Assembly (NCBI RefSeq): GCF_001647675.1
Contig: NZ_CP015594.1
Coordinates: forward strand, 248,001 to 312,000
Direction: 5' to 3'
DNA from: Acinetobacter sp. NCu2D-2
GTDB taxonomy: Bacteria > Pseudomonadota > Gammaproteobacteria > Pseudomonadales > Moraxellaceae
DNA length: 64,000 nt
Position numbers and translations under genes: made by a program. A model generated the notes under the pieces. That model saw only the letters and a list, made by a program, of their open reading frames with translations, made no database searches and was not told the origin of the DNA. Of the stretch, positions 55,642 to 64,000 are shown in pieces. The first letter of the stretch is position 1, and each line of letters starts with the position of its first letter.

Positions 55642-56055
55642 TCAGCAGGTTCTACCTGTATAACTGACAGATTGAGCAATATTGTCCTTAAGCGGGAAGA
55701 CAATCTGACAGGACAAAGAGGTGTCATAACCGTCAGCACGACTATTTGCGATAGGAATAGGCACAGTGCCTGTACCTCCTGCACTAGATTGAGGAACTGA
55801 CATCGGAATAAATAATTTACGTTCTATGTGATAGCTTAATGCAGACGGACTAAGCTCTGGTGGCTGACTTTGCTCATAACCCATTTTGCTTAAATCGAGA
55901 TGGTTATAAATATACTCACTTGACTGACCCACAAATGAGTTGAGATATAGCTCACGGTCATGAGAGTTCATACTCGGCGTAGATGTACATCCAGCAATCA
56001 TACTGAAAGCTAACAGTATGACCGAATGATTGAGGGGAGAAGACAACCGAAACAT
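55642..56055 (-). CDS. Predicted lipoprotein, function unknown
   Basis: 137 aa, GGAG before the ATG. Signal peptide and lipobox IAGC. Mature N-terminus TSTPSMNSHDRELYLNSFVGQSSEYIYNHLDLSKMGYEQ has a pattern also seen in short stress or outer-membrane lipoproteins (helix, then turn). Two late Cys (SLSCQIVF and terminal TGRTC) may form a disulfide. Not recognised. Read away from infA. Confidence 0.65.
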   Translation of the reverse strand: MFRLSSPLNHSVILLAFSMIAGCTSTPSMNSHDRELYLNSFVGQSSEYIYNHLDLSKMGYEQSQPPELSPSALSYHIERKLFIPMSVPQSSAGGTGTVPIPIANSRADGYDTSLSCQIVFPLKDNIAQSVSYTGRTC

Positions 56056-56187
56056 AATGACTCCAGCATTTGCTTAAAGTACATTTTGAGTTTAATGATA
56101 AATAGGTCTTATTATTGTTGTAATTCGATAATTGGTGAATACATTAGTAAAAGTAGAATTAAACGGATATATAAAAAATTAGACAAT

Positions 56188-56213
56188 AAAAAAGCCACTC
56201 AAAAGTGGCTTTC
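56188..56213 (-). terminator. Rho-independent terminator of infA
   Basis: AAAAGCCACT/AGTGGCTTTT stem; T-run on the minus strand, 16 bp after infA. Confidence 0.88.
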
Positions 56214-56229
56214 ATGCTTGCGCTAAAAC

Positions 56230-56451
56230 TTAGCGTGCACGGTAAGTGATACGACCCTTAGTCAAATCGTAAGGTGTCATTTCTACTTTTACACTGTCGC
56301 CAGTCAAAATACGAATATAGTGTTTACGCATTTTACCAGAGATATGAGCAATCACTTCATGACCGTTTTCTAAACGTACACGGAACATAGTATTAGGAAG
56401 CGTCTCGGTGACAACGCCTTCGAACTCGATGAGTTCCTCTTTATTGGCCAT
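56230..56451 (-). CDS. infA: Translation initiation factor IF-1
   Basis: 73 aa, S1-like OB fold along its whole length: [63 protein letters not shown]. Binds the ribosomal A site during initiation. Monocistronic, divergent from the AraC-type gene. Confidence 0.97.
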   Translation of the reverse strand: MANKEELIEFEGVVTETLPNTMFRVRLENGHEVIAHISGKMRKHYIRILTGDSVKVEMTPYDLTKGRITYRAR

Positions 56452-56682
56452 AGCCTACCTGAATGAATAAATTGGAAAGGCGCAAATTATAGTCAATTTT
56501 TTTGCTAAATACAAGGTGAAACGGGTGTGAGACTGATCATCTGTCAGTAAAATAAGCGAAGTATCAGTACAAATATTTTAACTAAAAAGTTATCTTCTTT
56601 TGTTGTCAGTTTGGTCAATCGCAGTTAATCTAAAATCAATCTTTTTGGGTATAAATGAAGCACATACAAGGAAGGTTTTTGA

Positions 56683-57690
56683 GTGAGTCAGCTAACGGAT
56701 GCATCGGTTGTATTACGTTTAGGCTACCAAGCGATTCGTCGTGCGGGATTGCCTACGGAAGAACTACTAACTAAAGCAGGAGTCGCTTTAAACCAAGTGG
56801 AGGCGAATGATCGCACACCACTGAGTGCGCAGTATGCCTTTTGGGTGGCTGCCGAAGAAGTCAGTCGTGATCCCGATATTGGGTTACATTTAGGTGAGCA
56901 TCTACCTCTGTATCGTGGGCAGGTGATTGAACACCTGTTTATATCAAGTGAAAATTTTGGTGAGGGGTTGAAGCGTGCTTTGGCCTACCAACGTCTGATC
57001 AGTGATGCATTTCATGCCAAATTGGTGGTAGAAGATGATCGTTGCTATTTGACCAATGGTGAACAGCCTTATGCGGAAAATTTAGTCAATCGACATTTTA
57101 CCGAATGCGCGATGTCGGGTGTCCTACGCTTCTTTAAGTTTATTACTGAAGGGCGTTTTGCACCGATTTACATCGACTTTAACTTTTCTAAAGGCGCAAC
57201 GGATGATGAATACTTCCGTGTTTTTGAATGTCCTGTGAGTCTTGGGCAAAAAGAAACCCGTTTGTATTTTGATCCAAGTATTCTAGATTTCCCGTTATGG
57301 CAAGCTGAACCTGAGTTATTACAGTTACATGAGCAACTGGCAATTGAAAAATTGCAAGAGTTGGCACGTTATGACTTGGTCGGTGAAGTACGTCGTGCAA
57401 TAGGTTCGACATTGGAAAGTGGTGAAACGACTTTAGAAACAGTGGCGGCACAGCTTAATATTACGCCCCGTCGTTTGAGAACGCAGCTTTCTGAGGCGAA
57501 CACGAGCTTCCAGCAAATCTTGTCGGACTATCGTTGTCGTTTAGCGAAACGTTTATTGGCGGGAACCAATGAAAGTGTAGAGCGGATTGTTTATCTGACA
57601 GGCTTCTCTGAGCCAAGCACGTTCTATCGTGCGTTTAAACGCTGGACCAATGAAACACCAGTGGAATATCGCAAGCGTAAGCAGCGTTAG
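56683..57690 (+). CDS. AraC-family transcriptional regulator
   Basis: 335 aa with a GTG start behind AAGGAAGG. N-terminal arabinose-binding-like domain (PF12625 type, about 25-210) and C-terminal double HTH: TLETVAAQLNITPRRLRTQLSEANTSFQQILSDYRCRLAKRLLAGTNESVERIVYLTGFSEPSTFYRAFKRWTNETPVEYRK (about 246-330). This group (OruR/ArgR-, GbdR-like) regulates catabolic genes. The target cannot be inferred from the neighbours. Confidence 0.9.
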   Translation: MSQLTDASVVLRLGYQAIRRAGLPTEELLTKAGVALNQVEANDRTPLSAQYAFWVAAEEVSRDPDIGLHLGEHLPLYRGQVIEHLFISSENFGEGLKRALAYQRLISDAFHAKLVVEDDRCYLTNGEQPYAENLVNRHFTECAMSGVLRFFKFITEGRFAPIYIDFNFSKGATDDEYFRVFECPVSLGQKETRLYFDPSILDFPLWQAEPELLQLHEQLAIEKLQELARYDLVGEVRRAIGSTLESGETTLETVAAQLNITPRRLRTQLSEANTSFQQILSDYRCRLAKRLLAGTNESVERIVYLTGFSEPSTFYRAFKRWTNETPVEYRKRKQR

Positions 57691-57810
57691 AATCCCCCAA
57701 AAAAATCCCCCCTTTTTTCAAAGGTGGATTTTTTATATTCTTCCTTTTTAAGAAGAATTTTCCCCTCCTTTTAGGAGGGGTTATTAGGGGAGGTGAATAT
57801 TCTAAAAATA
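57691..57810. repeat. Run of nested hairpins, CT-rich intergenic repeat
   Basis: Three hairpins in 85 bp: AAAAATCC/GGATTTTT (57701-57733), ATTCTTC/GAAGAAT (57737-57758) and CCCCTCC/GGAGGGG (57762-57780), followed by GGGGAGGTGAAT. The CCCTCC...GGAGG arms and AGGTGGATT also occur at 24080-24120. May be a bidirectional terminator for the AraC gene and truA. Confidence 0.65.
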
Positions 57811-58608
57811 CTATTCAGGCATATTAAGCCAATGTGGGCCTAAAGGTACTTCAGGAAGATTAAATTCTTCTGGATAATCTGCATGGATAAAATAGAGGCC
57901 ATCAGGTGGAGCAGTGATACCAGCAGCTTTGCGGTCTTCGGCAGCAAAGATTTCATCAATATGGTCAATGCTATACATACCTTGCCCAACTTCTAATAAG
58001 CACCCCATGATATTACGCACCATATGATGTAAGAAGCCATCTGCTTGAATATCAAGAACTAAATAGGGTCCATGTGGAATTAAACGACAGTGTCTGACAT
58101 GACGAACTGGTTGATTAGACTGACAAGACGCTGCACGGAAACTTTCAAAGTTGTGAGTACCTTCAAATTTCTTCGCTGCTTCGATCATGTCTGCAACGTT
58201 TAATTCATAATAGGCATGGGTGACTTGTTTATGCAGTAATGCAGGGCGTACAGGATTGTTATACACCACATAACGGTAGCGACGAGCTTTGGCTTTAAAA
58301 CGCGCGTGAAACTGCTCGTCCATCTCTTGAATCCATTGGATGGAAATATCTTTTGGGAGTTGACTGTTACAGCCACGCAACCAACCGTGTTTAGAACGAA
58401 TAGCATTGGTATCAAAATGCGCAACCATATTTGTGGCATGAACCCCGGCATCTGTGCGACCAGCACCGTGTAGGATAATCGGTTCATTTGCGACTGTTGA
58501 AAGTACTTTCTCAATGGTTTCTTGTACACTCGCAACGCCGGGTTGTTGAGTTTGCCAACCTCGATAGTTCATCCCACAAAACTCAATCCCAATTGCAAAA
58601 CGTTGCAT
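57811..58608 (-). CDS. truA: tRNA pseudouridine(38-40) synthase TruA
   Basis: 265 aa. Starts RFAIGIEFCGMNYRGWQTQQPG; catalytic Asp in GAGRTDAGVHATNMVAHF (about residue 52), then RRYRYVVYNN and GFLHHMVRNIMGCLLEVG. Modifies the anticodon arm of tRNAs. Last gene of a row fimV-fimV'-asparaginase-truA read leftward, 18 bp after the asparaginase gene. Confidence 0.96.
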   Translation of the reverse strand: MQRFAIGIEFCGMNYRGWQTQQPGVASVQETIEKVLSTVANEPIILHGAGRTDAGVHATNMVAHFDTNAIRSKHGWLRGCNSQLPKDISIQWIQEMDEQFHARFKAKARRYRYVVYNNPVRPALLHKQVTHAYYELNVADMIEAAKKFEGTHNFESFRAASCQSNQPVRHVRHCRLIPHGPYLVLDIQADGFLHHMVRNIMGCLLEVGQGMYSIDHIDEIFAAEDRKAAGITAPPDGLYFIHADYPEEFNLPEVPLGPHWLNMPE

Positions 58609-58626
58609 ATTTACCTCAAAAGTTCT

Positions 58627-59589
58627 TTATTCGTACCAATGCGCATGCCATTGGTCTACGCGGTCATATTGTAAATACATTTTTAAGGCTTTTGCATAAA
58701 GATCGGCATGCCCATAGCTGTCATTGAGTAAAACTTTACTGTCTTTAACCCAATCGGCGATGGCATAACGTTGATCTGTACCACCGAATGGCACTTGAGT
58801 AGTCAGTATAGTTGCACAACCTTGGTCATAGAGTTGATCAATAAGCTGAATGAGAGGTTGATTGACTGCCAAGTTACCTGTGCCAAACCCTTGTAAGATT
58901 AAAAAATGCGGGGGATGATTCAGTACGTTTTGTAAATTTTGTACTTGTTGTTCAAGTTCAATCGGTTGCATCATACAACTCATACAATTAAATGTATCTG
59001 CTTGTTTAATATGTGCTGCAGTCACTGTTAGTGGATGACGAATAGGGAGAGAGACATCGGAGTCTAGGCCATGGAAAGCATGAAGTTCGGTGGTATGTTG
59101 CTTGAGTGCAGATCGTGCATGAAATAAATGCTGATTAAAAGCCAGATAAACACCAGGCGATGTTTTGAGTACAGACTGTAAGGCAAACTGCAGATTATTA
59201 TTCGCATCACTAAATTCACGTAGTGCATCGCCCGTGACATTTAATAGAGGGTATTGGCTCCCTGTTAAAATAACGGTGGCTTGATTTGCTAAAAAATGAC
59301 TAAGCACTGCACTGGCATAGCTTAGCGTATCGGTGCCATGAATAATGACAAAGTATTGATATTTCTGAGCAATTAGACTCTGAATAAATCGGATGAGTTC
59401 CAGCCAGTCTATTGCTGTACAGGCACTGCTATCTTTAATCGTTGGCGCTTTAAAACAGGTAACATCAACATCATGAGAACAATAACGCTCTAGCTGTGGA
59501 ATAAATAATTCCGCAGACATCGGGCTCAGTGGATTACCCACACAACCAAATGTTCCACCCATATAAATTAATGCGATTGTTTCTTTCAT
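58627..59589 (-). CDS. Asparaginase family protein (type I-like)
   Basis: 320 aa, no signal peptide, so cytoplasmic. Two Thr-containing active-site motifs: ALIYMGGTFGCVGNPLSP (about 6-23) and VIIHGTDTLSYASAVLSHFL (about 82-101), the latter with the catalytic Thr-Asp pair. Hydrolyses L-asparagine to aspartate and ammonia; aspartate then feeds Asd, encoded nearby, but this is a loose link. Located between fimV' and truA, where Pseudomonas has no such gene. Confidence 0.85.
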   Translation of the reverse strand: MKETIALIYMGGTFGCVGNPLSPMSAELFIPQLERYCSHDVDVTCFKAPTIKDSSACTAIDWLELIRFIQSLIAQKYQYFVIIHGTDTLSYASAVLSHFLANQATVILTGSQYPLLNVTGDALREFSDANNNLQFALQSVLKTSPGVYLAFNQHLFHARSALKQHTTELHAFHGLDSDVSLPIRHPLTVTAAHIKQADTFNCMSCMMQPIELEQQVQNLQNVLNHPPHFLILQGFGTGNLAVNQPLIQLIDQLYDQGCATILTTQVPFGGTDQRYAIADWVKDSKVLLNDSYGHADLYAKALKMYLQYDRVDQWHAHWYE

Positions 59590-59590
59590 A

Positions 59591-59616
59591 AAAAAGCAGC
59601 CTGTAATGACTGCTTT
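59591..59616 (-). terminator. Possible terminator after the FimV C-terminal gene
   Basis: AAAGCAG/CTGCTTT stem; on the minus strand followed by TTTTTATG, running into the start of the asparaginase gene. Confidence 0.65.
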
Positions 59617-59634
59617 AGTTTAAAACGAAAAACT

Positions 59635-60873
59635 TTAAGAAGCGATTTGATTTAAGAGTTCGCTGACTTGCTGTTTTTGTTCTGCTGAATATTGGCTTTC
59701 TTTCTCTGCTAATAATTCACGCGCTGCATCATAGGCACCCAGTTTAATATATTGTTCAGCAAGAACGATATTTAAACTGATTTCATCATTATCGATGAGC
59801 TCAGGGAATGATTGCACCAAAGGATCGTTTTGGTCTGCTTTTGATACAGGTGTTTCAGGTACTGCAACTTGAATACCTGTGCTTGGTGTTTCCTGTTTTG
59901 GTTCTAAAGAATCAAGTTTGAAATCTAGCGTGGAAGGTTCAGCGGTTGGCGCTGGTGTATCAAGATTTTCTGTATTTAAGTCAAGCGTAATCGGTTCAAC
60001 TTTTTCTTCAACAGCAGGAACACTATCTAAAGAGAAAGAAAAGTCTAAAGGCTGAATTTCCTCTTGCGCTGGCGCTACAGGTTCAGCTGGTTTGATATCG
60101 TCTAATTTAAACTCAAGCGTAGGGGCAGCAGGCGCTTCTTCGATTTTAGGTGATGGATCTAAATCAAAAGATAAGTCAGCAACAGGTGCAGCTTCTTGAG
60201 TTGCAGTTTCTTCTTTTACAGGTTCTACCTTAGTATCGAGTTGAGTAAATGACGAGTCGAAATTAAACTCAAGGGGTTTGATATCGTTTTGGGTCGGTTT
60301 GGCTTCAAATACAGATTTAGTTGATGGTTTAATTTCATCTTGAAGTGCATCGAAAGCTTTATCGTCAACAAGTGTTTGTGTAGTTGGTACGGTGTCAATA
60401 GATTTACCAAAATCCATTGTTTCATTACTCGTTTTATTCGCTTCTTCATACTCAATGCGTTTTGCTTCTGCTTTAGCTAGAACTTCGCTTAAACCCAATA
60501 CTCGGATATGGTTAATCAGCTGCGTAATGGCAAAATCATCTTTTTGTTTGGTATGAATATCAAGAAGTAATAAATATAGGTCATGCTGCGAGTTATCACG
60601 GTTTAAGGCTTGGTTAATCTGAGCCTCAGCAGCAAAGAAATTATCTTCTTTAATCAGCGTTTCGATTTTTTGGCGTAACTCTGGCGCTAATGGGGTCGCC
60701 GTTTTGGGAACAGAGACAGGTTCTTCAACAACGTTGGTTCGCGAAGGTGTTTTTGTGGTTTTGCCTGTATTTGCTGTTCTTTTTGGCTTTGCTGAAGCTT
60801 GACTGTCTTGTCGTTTTTTTAATACCAATAAAACGACAATTAAAAGCACCAGTGGAATTAAATACATCAGCAT
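59635..60873 (-). CDS. FimV-like protein, membrane-anchored cytoplasmic part
   Basis: 412 aa; AAGGGG lies 8 bp before the ATG at 60873. A single N-terminal membrane helix (MLMYLIPLVLLIVVLLVLKKRQ) is followed by a basic region, a TPR-like helical domain (about 70-140: LRQKIETLIKEDNFFAAEAQINQAL), an acidic repetitive linker and a C-terminal helical domain LNIVLAEQYIKLGAYDAARELLAEKESQYSAEQKQQVSELLNQIAS, which is the FimV C-terminal signature. FimV/HubP proteins are polar landmarks needed for type IV pili and twitching. The periplasmic part is encoded by the preceding gene. Confidence 0.82.
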   Translation of the reverse strand: MLMYLIPLVLLIVVLLVLKKRQDSQASAKPKRTANTGKTTKTPSRTNVVEEPVSVPKTATPLAPELRQKIETLIKEDNFFAAEAQINQALNRDNSQHDLYLLLLDIHTKQKDDFAITQLINHIRVLGLSEVLAKAEAKRIEYEEANKTSNETMDFGKSIDTVPTTQTLVDDKAFDALQDEIKPSTKSVFEAKPTQNDIKPLEFNFDSSFTQLDTKVEPVKEETATQEAAPVADLSFDLDPSPKIEEAPAAPTLEFKLDDIKPAEPVAPAQEEIQPLDFSFSLDSVPAVEEKVEPITLDLNTENLDTPAPTAEPSTLDFKLDSLEPKQETPSTGIQVAVPETPVSKADQNDPLVQSFPELIDNDEISLNIVLAEQYIKLGAYDAARELLAEKESQYSAEQKQQVSELLNQIAS

Positions 60874-60934
60874 GGTTATACCCCTTGAGGACAACACTGT
60901 TCATTGTGCGTCCCAATAAATCATTATGTGAATC

Positions 60935-62629
60935 TTATTGAATTGGCTTTTTATCCGCCTGTTGGGCTTTTAACTGTTGTTCCAGTCGAGCTAAACGTGC
61001 GTTGAGTAATTGAATTCTATGATCCTTTTGATTAAGTGCCAATTCAGATTCAGTTACGTTTCTCTGTAATTTAACGGTTTTTTCACGAGCTGTCATAATT
61101 TTTAATGACAACTTATTCTTAGATTGATCTTGTAATGTGTTGTGATTTGCAGAAAGTGTTTTGGAATGCGATTGGTTCTCTGCAACCAAACTCATTTCAG
61201 CCTGATTTAGCCGATATTTGGTTTTTGTAGGCGTCGTTGCTTTTTGTGTTTTTAGCTCAGATGGGGTGATTTTCTGTGCTTTGTTATTGGTGGTGCTCGC
61301 AGTTAAATTCAACGATGCGCCTTTACGCAAACGGTTTGCATCTCCACCAATAAAGGCATGTTCATTATTTTTTTTGATACTTTGCATAACTTCATTCACA
61401 GATTTTTTTTCTGCTTGTGCTACGCGTTCAGCAATTTTCCATAAAGACTCATTGGACTGTACAACATAGTTTGCAGAAGCAGTCGATGCCTGAACTGGAC
61501 TATGTTCTATCTTTTGAATTGGAGAAGGCTGAATTGTTTTTTGTTGTGTCAGTTGAGCCTGCTGTTCTTTGTATTTTCGCACCAATGGATCAAGAGATTC
61601 TGTTTGCGGTGCAAAATTATGTACTGGAGATGCAGGTACAGTAGCTTGGCTTGGAATTGGCGTTGGTTTTTCTATTGCTTGAACTGACTCAATAGCAGGT
61701 TCTTTAACGTCAGCTATTTTTGTAGTTTGAGGTTTTTCTGTTTGAGTCGTTATTTTTTCAACAGAAGGCGTAGGCGGAGTAGCTGTATGCTGTTTATCCT
61801 GCATTTTCACAGGTGGAACAGAATTTGTAATTTGTTTTTCAATATCTGCTTTAATTTTGGCTTCGGTTTGTGTTGGTATTTTTTCAACGGGTGTAGGTAC
61901 TACAGTCGGCACAGGTTTTGAGACAGTTGTAGCTACAATCGGTTGTGGCCTAGGTACTGTGACTGCTTTCGGCGTACTTTGAGTTGGCGACGGTGTAGTC
62001 GCAGTTTGAGTTGCCGTAGGGATTGCAGTACTGATTGCAGGCGTCACTTGCTTTGGAATTGAGCTTGCAGAAAGCATAGGTGGTGCAATTTTTTTGACCG
62101 CTAATGGCTTTTCAAGCGCAACAACAGGTTTTGGCGCAGAATATTGTGTGCTGACAGGTAAATTTAGCCCGATATCTTTTTCGCTCACCACTACAATTGG
62201 CTTTAATGGACGCTCGTTTTGGCTGGCTGTTAGCTGAGTCGTTTCTTTCTTCGCCTGTAAAGGTTTACGGATGTGTTGCAGGTGTGCTGCATTCCCTTCT
62301 TTAATTTTAATAATAATATTGAGTTCACGATCGGTCATCGGGCGAGATGAGGTAATCGTAATCACGCCTGTACCATTACCATTACGGCGGGTATAGAAGT
62401 TTAAATGTCCGGGCGGTTGATGCATTGCGCCAATCGATGCCAAATCATCTGGGGAAGCGAGACTGACTTCAACCGGAATCTGACTATTCGATTGTCTGAA
62501 ATTAATTTCTGCATAGAGTAACTCACCTGGTGCAGATTGAATCTGAACAGGATCAACATTGATCGCAAAACTCGTCTGTGTAGCAATAGTGGCTAAAATG
62601 GCAATCTTTAATTTGTTATATGCAGTCAT
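60935..62629 (-). CDS. fimV: FimV N-terminal, periplasmic LysM-like part
   Basis: 564 aa. Signal peptide (ILATIATQTSFA), then the FimV N-terminal domain: VDPVQIQSAPGELLYAEINFRQ, EVSLASPDDLASIGAM and SSRPMTDRELNIIIKIKEG. A long Pro/Thr/Val-rich linker (about 130-370) leads to a LysM-type peptidoglycan-binding motif YVVQSNESLWKIAERVAQAEKKSVNEVMQSIKKNNEHAFIGGDANRLRKGASL and a C-terminal coiled coil ending ARLEQQLKAQQADKKPIQ. In Pseudomonas one polypeptide holds this part and the cytoplasmic part; here they are two genes 61 bp apart. Confidence 0.9.
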   Translation of the reverse strand: MTAYNKLKIAILATIATQTSFAINVDPVQIQSAPGELLYAEINFRQSNSQIPVEVSLASPDDLASIGAMHQPPGHLNFYTRRNGNGTGVITITSSRPMTDRELNIIIKIKEGNAAHLQHIRKPLQAKKETTQLTASQNERPLKPIVVVSEKDIGLNLPVSTQYSAPKPVVALEKPLAVKKIAPPMLSASSIPKQVTPAISTAIPTATQTATTPSPTQSTPKAVTVPRPQPIVATTVSKPVPTVVPTPVEKIPTQTEAKIKADIEKQITNSVPPVKMQDKQHTATPPTPSVEKITTQTEKPQTTKIADVKEPAIESVQAIEKPTPIPSQATVPASPVHNFAPQTESLDPLVRKYKEQQAQLTQQKTIQPSPIQKIEHSPVQASTASANYVVQSNESLWKIAERVAQAEKKSVNEVMQSIKKNNEHAFIGGDANRLRKGASLNLTASTTNNKAQKITPSELKTQKATTPTKTKYRLNQAEMSLVAENQSHSKTLSANHNTLQDQSKNKLSLKIMTAREKTVKLQRNVTESELALNQKDHRIQLLNARLARLEQQLKAQQADKKPIQ

Positions 62630-62721
62630 CTTAATTTTTGAGCTCAGTCACGGTCGCAAAGCGAAAATTGTAGATTATCGAGAAGTCTATGTTTTGTAAA
62701 ATATTTGATTGATCTTGGCAT

Positions 62722-62752
62722 AAAAAAGCCGATCAATAAAGATCGGCTTTTT
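62722..62752 (-). terminator. Rho-independent terminator of asd
   Basis: AGCCGATC/GATCGGCT stem with A- and T-runs, 22 bp after the asd stop. Confidence 0.9.
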
Positions 62753-62773
62753 GAAAAGTCTTACGCTGTCGAC

Positions 62774-63892
62774 TTAAGCATTTTTATAATCAATTAAAAT
62801 GCGAAGCATACGACGTAAAGGCTCAGCAGCACCCCAAAGCAATTGGTCACCCACAGTGAAAGCGCCAAGGTATTCTTTACCCATATTGAGTTTACGTAGA
62901 CGACCGACTGGCACAGATAGCGTACCTGTTACAGCAACAGGAGTTAAGTCAGTCATAGATGCTTCACGGGTATTTGGTACCACTTTAGACCAGTCATTGG
63001 CACTTGCAATGATATCTTCAATTTCGTTCAGTGGAACGTCTTTACGAAGTTTCAATGTAATTGCTTGTGAGTGGCAACGCATTGCGCCGATACGAACACA
63101 GTGACCATCAATTGGTACGATTTGCTGGTTACCTAGGATCTTGTTGGTTTCAACTTGACCTTTCCATTCTTCTTTCGACTGACCGCTTTCAAGCTGTTTG
63201 TCGATATATGGAATGAGAGAACCTGCTAAAGGTACACCAAAGTTTGCAGATGGGAAGCCTTCACCACGTTGCAACTGTGCAATTTTAGAATCGATATCTA
63301 AAATTGGAGAACGCGGATCATCAAGTAGATCTTTAGTATTGTTATATAAATAGCCCATGCCTGTAATCAATTCACGCATGTTTTGCGCGCCAGCACCAGA
63401 AGCTGCTTGATATGTCATGGAGGTTGCCCATTCCACCAAATTGTTTTGGAATAGACCACCAAGACCCATCAACATCAGTGAAACAGTACAGTTACCGCCA
63501 ACAAATGTTTTTGTGCCTTTCACGAGACCGTCTTTGATCACGTTCATGTTGACTGGATCAAGCACGATGATGGCTTCATCATCCATACGCAGGGTAGATG
63601 CTGCATCAATCCAGTAGCCATCCCAGCCTTCAGCTTTGAGTTTTGGGAACACTTCGGTCGTGTAGTCGCCACCTTGGCAGGTAATAATGACATCCATTTG
63701 CTTCAGACTATTAATGTCTGTTGCATCCATAAGTGCTGGGGCGGTCTTGCCGCCAAATGCTGGTGCTTCACCACCAGCATTACTGGTAGAGAAGTAGAAT
63801 GGCTCAAAATGAGCGAAATCATTCTCTTCAACCATACGTTGCATAAGGACGGAACCAACCATCCCGCGCCAACCGACCAGACCTACTTTCAT
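62774..63892 (-). CDS. asd: Aspartate-semialdehyde dehydrogenase
   Basis: 372 aa from [20 protein letters not shown] at 63892 with GAGG upstream; the frame continues to 63961 without a site. NADP-binding GWRGMVGS, phosphate-binding Arg, active-site Cys in [15 protein letters not shown] (about residue 135), and His in [13 protein letters not shown]. Reduces aspartyl phosphate to aspartate semialdehyde for lysine, threonine, methionine and cell-wall diaminopimelate. The asd-fimV-truA order is as in Pseudomonas. Confidence 0.97.
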   Translation of the reverse strand: MKVGLVGWRGMVGSVLMQRMVEENDFAHFEPFYFSTSNAGGEAPAFGGKTAPALMDATDINSLKQMDVIITCQGGDYTTEVFPKLKAEGWDGYWIDAASTLRMDDEAIIVLDPVNMNVIKDGLVKGTKTFVGGNCTVSLMLMGLGGLFQNNLVEWATSMTYQAASGAGAQNMRELITGMGYLYNNTKDLLDDPRSPILDIDSKIAQLQRGEGFPSANFGVPLAGSLIPYIDKQLESGQSKEEWKGQVETNKILGNQQIVPIDGHCVRIGAMRCHSQAITLKLRKDVPLNEIEDIIASANDWSKVVPNTREASMTDLTPVAVTGTLSVPVGRLRKLNMGKEYLGAFTVGDQLLWGAAEPLRRMLRILIDYKNA

Positions 63893-64000
63893 GTCATTTT
63901 GCCTCGGTGCGTTAAAATAAAAAAGGGTATTCGAGTGTATCAAAAGGTGTGCTAACTGCAAGCGCTACACAACCAAAACACGATTAATATTGTGCAATAT

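Overview
The window is a stretch of a gammaproteobacterial chromosome, almost certainly Acinetobacter (Moraxellaceae). The base composition is AT-rich, Leu codons are mostly TTA/TTG, many rho-independent terminators are compact, and the housekeeping set (glyQS, rne, rluC, rppH-ptsP, leuCDB, infA, truA-fimV-asd) is arranged as in that group and partly as in Pseudomonas. I see no rRNA, CRISPR array, prophage or plasmid functions. Identifications rest on reading the proteins and recalling families; no search was run.

Layout. 1-7.3 kb: the end of an HI0933-type flavoprotein gene, a SAM methyltransferase, an unrecognised alpha/beta-hydrolase-like protein, a D-2-hydroxyacid dehydrogenase and several small lipoproteins. 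7.4-18.4 kb: glyS/glyQ (TAATG overlap), an HPP-CBS membrane protein with visibly foreign codon use, two transporters, a PspC protein, four tRNA-Lys genes and a fatty acyl-CoA synthetase. 18.5-24.8 kb: rne with a long leader, rluC, a hairpin-rich gap and a HAD phosphatase.

25.2-39.1 kb is the accessory heart of the window: a catabolic cluster for 3-phenylpropionate/cinnamate-type acids. A Rieske dioxygenase (hcaE, hcaF, hcaC, hcaD) and dihydrodiol dehydrogenase (hcaB) would make a 2,3-dihydroxyphenyl acid. MhpB cleaves the ring and MhpC hydrolyses the product. MhpD, MhpE and MhpF turn 2-hydroxypenta-2,4-dienoate into pyruvate and acetyl-CoA. An OprD-type porin probably brings the acid in, and a divergent HcaR-like LysR protein probably regulates. 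No mhpA hydroxylase and no mhpT/hcaT-type permease is present. A 1389-bp IS4-family element with perfect 18-bp ends has inserted into the loop and upper stem of the mhpDFE terminator, leaving a 12-bp duplication.

39.2-51.5 kb: an EamA exporter, a CDF metal transporter, a catalase, and a small basic protein gene with a strong terminator inside its reading frame and no in-frame stop before it (a possible ArfA-like, non-stop-regulated ribosome rescue gene). Then come ptsP, rppH, a HAD-IB phosphatase, DUF2789, an ovoA-type ovothiol gene broken by a one-base frameshift, a LysR regulator, and a DUF2061 membrane protein behind a good Fur-box match. 51.7-64 kb: leuC-leuD-lipoprotein-leuB, infA, an AraC regulator, truA, an asparaginase, a FimV split into periplasmic and cytoplasmic halves, and asd.
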